NCBI GenBank assembly: GCA_002494215.1
Contig: DLBF01000203.1
Location: 1-20,659 of the forward strand
DNA: 20,659 nt
Origin: Prevotellaceae bacterium UBA7028
Lineage (GTDB): Bacteria; Bacteroidota; Bacteroidia; Bacteroidales; Bacteroidaceae
Direction: 5' to 3'
Positions 1-7,902 of the stretch are shown piece after piece (position 1 is the stretch's first letter; each line of letters begins with the position of its first letter). The notes under the pieces were generated by a model, which made no database searches, was not told where the DNA came from, and was given only the letters and a program-made list of their open reading frames with translations. Both the position numbers and the translations under genes were made by a program.

Positions 1-59
1 GGTAGAGCACAACACTTTTAATGTTGGGGTCTTGGGTTCGAACCCCAAGCGGGCTACCA
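1..59 (+). tRNA. tRNA-Lys (anticodon UUU), 5' end cut by the window
   Basis: Visible parts are the D-arm remnant, an anticodon stem CAACA/TGTTG (10-14/22-26) closing the loop CTTTTAA with anticodon TTT at 17-19, a five-base variable region (27-31), a T arm TTGGG/CCCAA with loop TTCGAAC (32-48), the 3' acceptor strand GCGGGCT (49-55), discriminator A56 and an encoded CCA (57-59). The UUU anticodon reads AAA/AAG lysine codons. The first 15-18 bases, including the 5' acceptor strand, lie outside the window. Confidence 0.95.
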
Positions 60-65
60 GAAAAT

Positions 66-109
66 AAGCCAGACAAAAGAAAGTTTACTTTCAGTTGTTT
101 GGCTTTTTT
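66..109 (+). terminator. Bidirectional intrinsic terminator between tRNA-Lys and the converging esterase gene
   Basis: AAGCCAGACAA...GAAAG (66-83) pairs imperfectly with CTTTC...TTGTTTGGCTT (88-105) around a short TTTA loop, and is followed by a T run to 109. On the minus strand the same stem is followed by TTATTTTC, so it can also end the minus-strand esterase transcript. Confidence 0.8.
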
Positions 110-138
110 GTGGTGTTAAGCTTCCCGTGGAAGGTTAA

Positions 139-169
139 GGGGTCGAGTACTCAACCCCAAGCGGGCTAC
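139..169 (+). repeat. Partial copy of the tRNA-Lys 3' end (att-like repeat or decayed tRNA)
   Basis: Bases 153-169 (AACCCCAAGCGGGCTAC) are identical to 41-57, the T-loop-to-acceptor end of the tRNA. GGGGTC also precedes both copies at nearly the same distance. Bases 139-158 form a near-perfect hairpin, GGGGTCGAGT/ACTCAACCCC. There is no anticodon arm, so this is not a functional tRNA. It could be the residue of a tandem tRNA copy or one half of an attachment site left by an integrative element. The stop codon of the minus-strand esterase (TAG, 168-166) lies inside it. Confidence 0.7.
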
Positions 170-945
170 AGCGGATTCTTTGTCTTTATACCATCCTTCT
201 TCATTATCTTCAGGAGGCTCTTGGCCCAAATCTTGGCCAGATGCTGGGCTCCATCCACATTTGGATGCAGATAGAAATCGCCTGAGTTTCCGGCTTCCCT
301 GGTGAAAAGAGCCTTATTGTCCTCGAAGTACTCCCACACGCCACGATTACCGGCATAAACTTGTTTGTACTCGCCTATAATGGTATCCAAGACGGGATAG
401 TAGCTGCGCAAGCGATCCAAGCCCTCCTGCAGGTACTTTGCGCCATTATGAGTGTTGGGACTATACCAAATGGGATAGTTCAACAGAATCTTACAATCAG
501 GCACTGCTGCTATTAGAGAATCTATGATAGTGCGGATGTTCTTGCCGTATGTATCCGTACTGACGGGAGCACCCTCCGTTGTGGTGCAGGCACTATCATT
601 GGTTCCCAGCATAATAGAGATGTATATCTTACCTCCGTTCTGCGTCTTGAACGCCTTGGCATTGTTGACGATACGGGCAAAGTCATTTCTTCCAGGCAGA
701 TAGCCCCAAGTGGTGATACCCGAGTGACCGCCATTAAACACATTAGTGGTAACACCCGTTGCCTGCTCTATTAGTTGGCGGCACACAATGGGCGGAGCCT
801 GATGAGAAGCATTGCTCAAGGTAGCACCTGCTGTGATGCTATTTCCGATAAAAAGCAGATTGATGTTCTCCTGATGTTTCCGAGCTGCCACTGGCAAGCA
901 CAGAAACATCAGGACAATGTATATGAATAGACTCGCTTTCTTCAT
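166..945 (-). CDS. Secreted SGNH/GDSL-type esterase
   Basis: A 259-aa protein with an N-terminal signal peptide (about 1-22, MKKASLFIYI then a hydrophobic core). SGNH hydrolase blocks are visible: GNSIT with nucleophile Ser36, Gly in NGG (72-73), Asn116 in LGTND, and His227 in FYLHPN with Asp223 just before it. The family removes acyl groups, often O-acetyl groups from glycans, with a Ser-His-Asp mechanism; the substrate cannot be read from sequence. The gene lies 17 nt downstream of the GH20 hexosaminidase on the same strand, so co-transcription and joint action on acetylated amino-sugar glycans is likely. Its final codon and stop fall inside the tRNA-like repeat, so the extreme C-terminus may have been remodelled when that repeat formed. 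Confidence 0.88.
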   Translation of the reverse strand: MKKASLFIYIVLMFLCLPVAARKHQENINLLFIGNSITAGATLSNASHQAPPIVCRQLIEQATGVTTNVFNGGHSGITTWGYLPGRNDFARIVNNAKAFKTQNGGKIYISIMLGTNDSACTTTEGAPVSTDTYGKNIRTIIDSLIAAVPDCKILLNYPIWYSPNTHNGAKYLQEGLDRLRSYYPVLDTIIGEYKQVYAGNRGVWEYFEDNKALFTREAGNSGDFYLHPNVDGAQHLAKIWAKSLLKIMKKDGIKTKNPL

Positions 946-962
946 AACTTCTTACTGCTTAA

Positions 963-2669
963 TCACTCCACTTCATTACAATAAACCAGTCCCATTCTGT
1001 CGTAGAGTTTCTTCAACTGGGGCAGACGAGTCTTGAAGTTCTCGAAATCCTTCTGCTCGGGATTACACCATTGCACCTCGCTCATAGCACCCAGACGGGG
1101 CAGCAACTGATAAAGGGCATGCTCGGGATAAGCCACCTGCTCGGTCCACAGATTGCCCTGATAACCCAGAATACAATCACTCTGTTCCTTCGTCAATTCC
1201 TCAGGAACAAGGGGCTCGAAAGAGTATATCTTACTGCAAGAAACAATATAGCTGTCCGTTGTACGGGGCTGCTTGCCATAATCTTTCAACTGAGGATGAT
1301 CCAAATAGGCATACACATTGGGACTCATAATAACCCTATGGTTCTGCTTAGCTGCTGCAATACCGCCCTTGGTGCCGCGCCAAGACATTACAATGGCGTC
1401 CTCAGTTAAACCGCCAGCAAGAATCTCGTCCCAACCAATCAGACTACGACCACGTGAAGCCAGGAACTGCTCTATCTCATGGTTGATGTACGATTGGAGC
1501 TTATTCTCGGCACTGCGGCCATCCTGACTACCTCTGCCATCGCCGCCTTCAACCTGAACATTCTCGGCAGTCAAGCCCAACTCCTTAATCTTAGCCTGAC
1601 ACTTGGGACACTTCTGCCAACGCTCCTTGGGACATTCGTCACCACCAATATGAATGTAAGGAGAGGGGAACACATCACACAGCTCGCCAAAGACAGTTTT
1701 CAGGAACTCAAGCGTCTGAGGGTTACCACCACAAAGCACTTCGCGCATCACGCCCCAATGGGGAGCAACGGGATAAGGACCACCGGTACAACCCAGGTTA
1801 GGGAATACGTGCAAAGCACTCTGCATGTGACCAGGCATATCAATCTCTGGAACAACGTTGATATAACGTTCTGCTGCATACTTTACAATATCACGACACT
1901 CATCCTGTGTATAGTAACCACCATAAGGGATGTTATCATAGATGCGCATACGACTAGGACCAATAACAGTCTTCTCGCGTACACTACCCTTCTTGGCCAA
2001 GTCAGGCAATGCCTTTACCTCGAAGCGCCAACCCTGGTCCTCGGTCAGATGCCAATGAAACTGGTTGCAACCATGCAGAGCCATAGCATCGAGGAATTGC
2101 TTGATGAACTCAACGCTAAAGAAATGACGTCCACAATCCAACAAAACGCCACGATAAGAGAAGCGAGGCTGGTCGGAAATCTGTACAAAGGGGAGTTCTA
2201 CACTTTGGCCTTTGATGATAGGCAGGCTCTTGCGCAAAGTCTGTGCGGCACGGAAAAGGCCTGCAGGCTCGTAGGCGCTCAGCAAGATGCCTTTAGCACC
2301 GACATTAAATGTATAGGCTTCTTTCTGCTGTTCAGTCAACGGAGTCACTTTGCCCTTACCCTTTGTCCCTTTCTTACTCTTGGCAGGAGCGCTGATGGCC
2401 AATCTTATCTGGGCATTCTTATCCTCGGGAGTCAACTGCAACTGGATGCCTGTAGCCTCCTTCACCCACTGCTGCAGGAATTCTGCCGTGCGAGCGATTT
2501 CTGTATTGCTGCTGTCGTAGGCTATACCCATGCCGCCCTTCAAGGTGAACTGCCGAGCGGTATCCACCTTAACCTCCTTGGGCAATGGAATGATGTTATA
2601 GTTGGCCTTCTGAGCCGATGCTGCTAGGGCCGCGATACACATAAAAACAAATAATCCAAGTCTTTTCAT
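963..2669 (-). CDS. Secreted beta-N-acetylhexosaminidase, GH20
   Basis: A 568-aa glycoside hydrolase releasing terminal beta-GlcNAc/GalNAc, probably from mucin-type or N-glycans or chitin oligosaccharides. The start is taken as MKRLGLFVF at 2669 because it begins a signal peptide (cut after ASA, leaving Gln20). The longer reading from 2720 would start inside the promoter box. An N-terminal GH20b domain (about 25-165) precedes the catalytic barrel: FHWHLTEDQGWR (205-215), IHIGGDECPK with catalytic pair Asp344/Glu345, GWDE (412-415), NLWTEQ (506-511). GH20 enzymes use the substrate acetamido group as nucleophile, assisted by this Asp-Glu pair. Oddities are a Lys/Gly-rich insertion (about 97-110) and a Gly-rich insertion (375-385). 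The small esterase follows 17 nt downstream. Confidence 0.95.
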   Translation of the reverse strand: MKRLGLFVFMCIAALAASAQKANYNIIPLPKEVKVDTARQFTLKGGMGIAYDSSNTEIARTAEFLQQWVKEATGIQLQLTPEDKNAQIRLAISAPAKSKKGTKGKGKVTPLTEQQKEAYTFNVGAKGILLSAYEPAGLFRAAQTLRKSLPIIKGQSVELPFVQISDQPRFSYRGVLLDCGRHFFSVEFIKQFLDAMALHGCNQFHWHLTEDQGWRFEVKALPDLAKKGSVREKTVIGPSRMRIYDNIPYGGYYTQDECRDIVKYAAERYINVVPEIDMPGHMQSALHVFPNLGCTGGPYPVAPHWGVMREVLCGGNPQTLEFLKTVFGELCDVFPSPYIHIGGDECPKERWQKCPKCQAKIKELGLTAENVQVEGGDGRGSQDGRSAENKLQSYINHEIEQFLASRGRSLIGWDEILAGGLTEDAIVMSWRGTKGGIAAAKQNHRVIMSPNVYAYLDHPQLKDYGKQPRTTDSYIVSCSKIYSFEPLVPEELTKEQSDCILGYQGNLWTEQVAYPEHALYQLLPRLGAMSEVQWCNPEQKDFENFKTRLPQLKKLYDRMGLVYCNEVE

Positions 2670-2717
2670 AATGTGATAAAGGTTATAAAAAATGATGATT
2701 TTTACGTTATTTGGCAG

Positions 2718-2725
2718 CAAAAGTA
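2718..2725 (-). promoter_or_regulatory. -7 box of the GH20/esterase operon promoter
   Basis: The minus strand reads TACTTTTG, matching the Bacteroidota TAnnTTTG -7 consensus. It lies about 50 nt before the GH20 ATG at 2669. No good -33 TTTG is visible at the expected distance. Confidence 0.5.
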
Positions 2726-2851
2726 CGAAAATAATTTATAACTACCGTAACTTTATACCTCGAAAAAACAAATCACACATTAAATCAATTCTATTACGGT
2801 CAACGAAGAAGTAAAGAAAAGCCTGTGCATACCACCGTTTTGACCATTTAC

Positions 2852-2890
2852 AAGGAGGGCTTGCCCCGCTGAGGCAAGCCCTCCTTTTTT
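2852..2890 (+). terminator. Strong hairpin with a plus-strand T tract, 3' of the SGNH/LamG gene
   Basis: GGAGGGCTTGCC (2854-2865) pairs perfectly with GGCAAGCCCTCC (2873-2884) around a 7-nt loop. Flanking AA/TT extends the stem to 14 bp, and TTTTTT follows on the plus strand. Both neighbouring genes are on the minus strand, where the tail is only TTGTAAAT. The structure lies immediately beyond the stop codon of the 1067-aa gene, so it may act as a weak terminator or 3' stabiliser there and as a barrier to antisense transcription on the other strand. Confidence 0.65.
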
Positions 2891-5800
2891 CTATTTTATG
2901 GCAACCTTCTTGCCGCCAACGATATTGACACCGCGTTGAGTCTTTGAAAGACTTTGCCCATACATGTTATAAATGGTTGTATCGCCCGGGTTAGGGCCGG
3001 AAACAGAAGGGCTATCCATACCCACAATATTCTCGTCAATTACCATCCTTACCGTATTGGTACTCTGCGCGAGGTTCTCCAACTCGCCCTCGGTATCCAT
3101 AGGAACATAAATCTCCAGACTGGACTTCAGCATCTTGTTATTGCAGTGGGCCTGTATCTCCTCGGGAGTCATGGCAGAACGCCAGAACAGAAGTTCAGAC
3201 ACATCACGTGTAGAACCGCCCAGCACAACCTCCTGCACCTCACCCAGACGTTCGTTAAGGACTCCAGCGCTTACCCTATCCAGATAAAGCAGGGTACGCT
3301 TCTGGGCATAGTAGCTGGTAAGAGTGATATTGTGCCAGTTGGTATCAGTAATGGCCTTGGTGCTGGTAAGGGTTCCACCCGCCGGGGTTGTAAGTTGGAC
3401 ATAACCCTCGGGAGTAATGTTCACCACTACATCTCCAACAGAACAACGTACACGCAGCACCTGCCCCTGCCCCGCCTTTACACGGGCAGTAACAGTGAAG
3501 GGATGAGTTGTACCCTCGGGGTTAAAGTGAATGGTCTTCTCCTCTGTCAACTTCATGCTCTTGGTAGTAATACGTTTAGGCATAGCCTTCCCTGCCTTTA
3601 GCGCATCAAAGAGAGAAGGAACCATAGAGCAGAAGAATTCGTAATGACCTTCGGTATTCTGATGGTAGGTATCTGATACATAGCCGTCAGCCCATGTACC
3701 GTCGCCTTTGTCGATGGAGCCAAGGCAATTGAACGAAGGAACGTCCCACTCGTGAATAAGCAGATTCAAATCCTTTACATATTTATAATCACTGGCATTA
3801 TAGTCACCACGTGTATAATTATTCATTACCACGGGAATCTTACCATCGGCACGTACCATTCTAATAAGCCTCAGCATATTATCTCTCCACTGTGTAAAGA
3901 TAGCATTCTGGTCGCTGGCTCCGTGAATACCCTCGTTGCCAAGGGAAAGACCGAAGATGACGTATCGACCAAAGTCGCGAATCAAATCATCATACCTGTT
4001 CAACAAATTGTTGGTGGTATTACCGCCAATGGAAACATTAGAGGTGTAGAAACGTGTGTCTGACAGGCCTTTCTGGTAACGCTGAATCAGATGCTGACCA
4101 TACAGATAGCGGTAACCTTTGTAATCCGTAGCGCCCTGACCATTGGCCACACTGGAGCCAAAGACTGAGATACGGTTCTCGTCGATAGGAGCTGAGATGT
4201 TGTAAACGTTGTTGTCCAAATCTACCGTAATGGTATAGGTGCCTGCATTCTGGTAGATATCCTCCACATCCTGTCCGTTTGACGCCATGCCTAAAACGTA
4301 GCGGGAAGAGGCATTCTTGAGACGCTTGATAGACATGCCATCTGAATTGTTCAGGGCAAAGTACATCGTCTTGTCCACCCACTGCTGCGAAGAGGTCTCC
4401 TTCAGCGTCACCTCTGACTCCCATACTCCGTTTGCCTTGTATGCTATCTGGGGATTGCCTGAGCCATTGCCCATATTACCACGGATATGCATGGTTACGG
4501 GCAACACCTCAACCGACTGGTTGTTGGCATCAACAGTAATGCGGGCCACACAGTCTTTCTCGGCGGTTCCATCAAGGGTGACATCGCCATCGGCCGTCTT
4601 GCCCGTAAGAATAAAAGAGCCCTTATTCAGTCTGGCGTATGCCTGATAGCAATTCGAGCCCACAGACTTAAACTTAACATCCTCGGCATTGCCTGACAAG
4701 GTAAGTTCTGTAAACACCCAGGGATCTTCTGGACGCACGCCACCCGTAAACTCCTCAATCTTCATGGCACTGATATGCGCCATGCCTGTTACACGCTGGA
4801 AGTTAATTACGATCTCACCCTTGCTGCTTGGATAGATGTAGTCTGTAACAAGGACATTACGCACATTGCCATTGTTACCCTCACCGCCTACATTATTACC
4901 AGACGTCACCTGACCGCCACTCCATGTACGTTGTCCCTCTATATTGTACTGGGTAATGCGATTGTCTGTATGGTTGCGGGAACCATAGATATATAATTTG
5001 TAACAATTATCTATATTCAGATTGGTAAATTTGAAGGGGCGACAGTCTCCGTTATCGATGAACATATAGTCCTCCGTAGCCGTCTGTATAGCCAAATCTC
5101 CCAGAAGTGCTTCGTCCGGAGCATTGTTACCACCTGCATTGATACCGTTGGTATATTGGCTGCAGGTAGTAACCAAACGGTATTTCGATGATGTGCTACC
5201 AGCCGCATTCTTCAACATAACAGTCTTAGATGGGATAGTATTGCTGGAACTACTACCCGACGAGAGATTTGTCCAGGAATTGCCGTTCTTATCCTTGCCC
5301 GAAGTCTGACGCCCGCGTGACGTATTGCTGGTCTCGCCAAAATCAATATAGAACCTCTGCGTCAGTTTCAACTCCTGATGAGGACGTGTCAAGCCACCCA
5401 GCTCGACCATCTTCATACAGTTCAGGTACACCATGGCTCCCTTTGTCTTCTTGCAGATAGTAAGGTCTATATTACCTATGCTGTCGGGGAATACTGGCTC
5501 TGATGACAGAATCTTATTGTTATTGCCGTTGTAGCCCCCGTCGCCTATCTGGGTACCACCCATCTGCATCTCTCCTGTCCATACGTTCTCACCGCTAAAG
5601 GTGAAGTAGGCCGAGCGATCATCTGTAGAGGTACGGCTTCCGAAGCTATAGAACTGGTATGCTTTTTCTGGATTCAGACCGGTAAAATGCAGCACGCCAT
5701 AGTCCTGAGAGCCCTCCATGAAGATATAATCCTGCGTAGCCGACTGTATAGCCAAGTCACCCAGAAGTTCTTTCTTTGGTGACTGCAAGCCGCCATTGCT

Positions 5801-6094
5801 ATATCCGTTGGTAGAGAAAGTAGTTCCCAACTGCAGTACAATGTCAGATGCTGCTCCGTCAGCACCGATAAGGGTTGTCTGCGTCAGAGCATAAGCCTTA
5901 TCAGGTGCACTGGTTCCCTTTCCGTGAAGGTTATTCCATTTGTTACCGTTAGTGTCGGTGTTGGTCAGATACCCTTGGTTAGCAACATTGTACTGACCGA
6001 AATCAATGTAAAAAACACGTTCTTCTGTTTGCGCCAAGGCAAAGCCGGCGATTAGGAAGAGCAAAACTGACAACATTGTCGTTCTCTTTGTCAT
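2891..6094 (-). CDS. Large secreted SGNH hydrolase with duplicated N-terminal domains, SusE/F-like region, LamG domain and C-terminal sorting-like tail
   Basis: A 1067-aa protein. The chosen start is MTKRTTMLS at 6094, which opens a signal peptide cut before Gln22. Two homologous domains of about 220 aa follow (about 25-235 and 245-450), each with FYIDFG, LLGDLAIQ.AT.DY.F and FT.LN. Residues 460-635 are beta-rich, with a GTYTITVDLDNNVYNIS stretch like SusE/SusF outer-membrane starch-binding domains. An SGNH domain (about 640-835) has Ser647 in FGSS, Gly690, Asn720 in LGNEG, and Asp808/His811 in DTYHQN. A LamG/concanavalin-like domain covers about 847-1000. The tail (1039-1067), IYNMYGQ...GGKKVAIK, resembles short C-terminal tails of Prevotella secreted proteins related to type IX sorting domains. 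It is likely a surface or secreted carbohydrate esterase with binding modules; the substrate is unknown. It lies 95 nt after the kinase gene. Confidence 0.8.
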   Translation of the reverse strand: MTKRTTMLSVLLFLIAGFALAQTEERVFYIDFGQYNVANQGYLTNTDTNGNKWNNLHGKGTSAPDKAYALTQTTLIGADGAASDIVLQLGTTFSTNGYSNGGLQSPKKELLGDLAIQSATQDYIFMEGSQDYGVLHFTGLNPEKAYQFYSFGSRTSTDDRSAYFTFSGENVWTGEMQMGGTQIGDGGYNGNNNKILSSEPVFPDSIGNIDLTICKKTKGAMVYLNCMKMVELGGLTRPHQELKLTQRFYIDFGETSNTSRGRQTSGKDKNGNSWTNLSSGSSSSNTIPSKTVMLKNAAGSTSSKYRLVTTCSQYTNGINAGGNNAPDEALLGDLAIQTATEDYMFIDNGDCRPFKFTNLNIDNCYKLYIYGSRNHTDNRITQYNIEGQRTWSGGQVTSGNNVGGEGNNGNVRNVLVTDYIYPSSKGEIVINFQRVTGMAHISAMKIEEFTGGVRPEDPWVFTELTLSGNAEDVKFKSVGSNCYQAYARLNKGSFILTGKTADGDVTLDGTAEKDCVARITVDANNQSVEVLPVTMHIRGNMGNGSGNPQIAYKANGVWESEVTLKETSSQQWVDKTMYFALNNSDGMSIKRLKNASSRYVLGMASNGQDVEDIYQNAGTYTITVDLDNNVYNISAPIDENRISVFGSSVANGQGATDYKGYRYLYGQHLIQRYQKGLSDTRFYTSNVSIGGNTTNNLLNRYDDLIRDFGRYVIFGLSLGNEGIHGASDQNAIFTQWRDNMLRLIRMVRADGKIPVVMNNYTRGDYNASDYKYVKDLNLLIHEWDVPSFNCLGSIDKGDGTWADGYVSDTYHQNTEGHYEFFCSMVPSLFDALKAGKAMPKRITTKSMKLTEEKTIHFNPEGTTHPFTVTARVKAGQGQVLRVRCSVGDVVVNITPEGYVQLTTPAGGTLTSTKAITDTNWHNITLTSYYAQKRTLLYLDRVSAGVLNERLGEVQEVVLGGSTRDVSELLFWRSAMTPEEIQAHCNNKMLKSSLEIYVPMDTEGELENLAQSTNTVRMVIDENIVGMDSPSVSGPNPGDTTIYNMYGQSLSKTQRGVNIVGGKKVAIK

Positions 6095-6157
6095 AGTGAA
6101 TAGTGGCTTAAAATTGTTTTTTTTTGAATTTGTAGTTTTATCTTTTGTGTTTATAAT

Positions 6158-6166
6158 CCCCCCCCC
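6158..6166 (-). repeat. G9 homopolymer in the leader of the SGNH/LamG gene
   Basis: Nine consecutive C on the plus strand read as G9 on the coding strand, 63-72 nt before the ATG at 6094. Upstream, a TTG at 6193 overlaps the kinase stop as TTGA and is in frame with the ATG through the G tract (encoding Gly-Gly-Gly). Runs of nine G or C are prone to slippage. Confidence 0.9.
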
Positions 6167-6189
6167 ATAAAGGAAGATGGAGATGTTCC

Positions 6190-7890
6190 TCAATACTTAA
6201 ACGAGCTTCCTCCCGCAAACTCACGCAACAGAGAGGTTGGTGGAACTTGATCGTCGGGAATGCCACGGAAATAATGCAGGAATTTACGCAGGCGGGTTGC
6301 CTCGGCATACTCAACAGCCCGTTCAGGAACCTGCTCCAAGATAGGTAGCACCCTATCACGTATAACACCTAACTCATAAAGAAGGGCACTGTTGAAGGTG
6401 GCATCCGCCAACTCCTGATAGGGGAAAATCCACTTCTCTTCGCCAGCCTTAACACTGGGACAACGCCGAATAGTCTCAACCGCCGAATAACCACGGTATC
6501 TGTAGTCGCGAAGGATTCGACGCACCAATCGGATATCCACAGTAGGAATATGGTTGTGGTCGTCCAACTGTATGGTAGTCAGAGCTGAAACATACATACG
6601 ATATTTCTGTTCCTCAGGAATCTGCTGTGTAAGAATAGGATTCAAAGCATGGTTTCCTTCCAGGATGATAACATCCGTTGGGCCTATCTGAAGCTTACGT
6701 CCCTCGAATACACGTCGGCCAGACGGGAAATCATACCTAGGCAATTCTACCTCCTCGCCACGCAGAATGGCATTCATCTGCTCGTTGAAGAGTTTGGTAT
6801 CGACAGCCCCAATACATTCAAAGTCGTATTCGCCATTTTCGTCCTTAGGGGTATCCACACGGTTTACAAAATAGTCATCCGTACTTAAGGTATAAGGGCG
6901 TAGTCCGCAGGCCATCATCAGAATTGCCAGACGCTTGGCCGTTGTAGTCTTACCACTACTGCTGGGACCAGCAATCAGTACAAGCCGGGCCTTCCGTAGC
7001 GCAATCTCATCAGCAATATCCGAGAGTTTCTTTGCCTGAAGCGCCTCGCTGACATTGATAAGATCCGTACCCCTTCCTGCCAAGATAGCCTTATTGAAGT
7101 CTCCAACCGTACGGACACGCAATATATCCTGCCACTGCTGATGTTCACGTATCACACCCAACATCTTCTTTTGCTCCACAAATGTCTCCAGTACCGAAGG
7201 GTCTTTCTCGCTGGGGATACGGAGGAGAAGGCCGTCATAGAACGGCATCAGACAGAAAAGATGCAACAAACCGGTATGCGTAAGCAGAGGGCCATAGAAA
7301 TAATCTATGCTGCTATCTAATTTATAATAATATGTATAAAGGCTGTCCTGGCTCTCCAGAAGTTGAACCTTGCTGGTCATTCCACGGCTCTGGAACATTG
7401 CAATAGCATCCTCTACGGGGCACTGGATACGATGAATAGGCATATCACTCTCGATAATCTCCTGCATACGATTGCTGATACGCTCCACATCGTCAGGCTG
7501 AACAGCACGACCTATGCGCAACTCGCAATAATATCCCCTACTTACCGGAGCACCTATGATGAGCTGCCCTTGTGGGAAAAGATCCTCGACAGCCTTAGCC
7601 AACACAAAGAACAATGTTCTGGTATAGGTTCGCATGCCACTAGGACTGTGCAGACTCAGGAAGTTTACGTCCTTATTGTTGTAGAACCGGTAGTTCATAC
7701 CTTGCACCTTGTTATTGACACAGGCACAAACCGGACCATAAGGCATATCGAAGGCAGCTGCCTCGAACACCTCTGAGAGTGTACTTCCGAACGGAACATT
7801 TATCATCTCGCCAGTGTTCTTGCAACGTATATGCACCAACCTGACTCTCTGTTCCTCGGCATCTCTGTATGCTGTGCTGGTATAATCCAT
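6190..7890 (-). CDS. Uridine-kinase-like P-loop kinase with N-terminal TGS and ThrRS-type SAD domains
   Basis: A 566-aa cytoplasmic protein. Residues 17-80 form a TGS domain (CKNTGEMINVPFGSTLSE). Residues about 85-200 resemble the second additional domain of threonyl-tRNA synthetase (VLAKAVEDLFP...IIGAPVSRGYY), but the two metal-binding His of active editing domains appear replaced (near Arg91 and Phe95 by eye). Residues 300-500 are a phosphoribulokinase/uridine kinase domain with Walker A GPSSSGKTT (308-316), STDDYF (336-341) and PRYDFPSGRR. The family is annotated as nucleoside or uridine kinase, with the true substrate uncertain. The 12-nt gap after cobB suggests one operon. The TGS/SAD part may sense a nucleotide or tRNA-like ligand rather than edit. 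Confidence 0.88.
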   Translation of the reverse strand: MDYTSTAYRDAEEQRVRLVHIRCKNTGEMINVPFGSTLSEVFEAAAFDMPYGPVCACVNNKVQGMNYRFYNNKDVNFLSLHSPSGMRTYTRTLFFVLAKAVEDLFPQGQLIIGAPVSRGYYCELRIGRAVQPDDVERISNRMQEIIESDMPIHRIQCPVEDAIAMFQSRGMTSKVQLLESQDSLYTYYYKLDSSIDYFYGPLLTHTGLLHLFCLMPFYDGLLLRIPSEKDPSVLETFVEQKKMLGVIREHQQWQDILRVRTVGDFNKAILAGRGTDLINVSEALQAKKLSDIADEIALRKARLVLIAGPSSSGKTTTAKRLAILMMACGLRPYTLSTDDYFVNRVDTPKDENGEYDFECIGAVDTKLFNEQMNAILRGEEVELPRYDFPSGRRVFEGRKLQIGPTDVIILEGNHALNPILTQQIPEEQKYRMYVSALTTIQLDDHNHIPTVDIRLVRRILRDYRYRGYSAVETIRRCPSVKAGEEKWIFPYQELADATFNSALLYELGVIRDRVLPILEQVPERAVEYAEATRLRKFLHYFRGIPDDQVPPTSLLREFAGGSSFKY

Positions 7891-7902
7891 GTATCTTGTC
7901 TG

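Noticed and set aside
139..169. Second functional tRNA-Lys
   Set aside because: Only the T-arm and acceptor end is recognisable; no anticodon arm or D arm precedes it.
1479..2627. 382-codon open frame on the plus strand
   Set aside because: It is antisense to the GH20 gene, which carries all catalytic motifs. The frame shows no domain, signal peptide or promoter.
2670..2720. Longer GH20 start at 2720
   Set aside because: It would begin inside the TACTTTTG promoter box and bury the signal peptide behind 17 extra residues.
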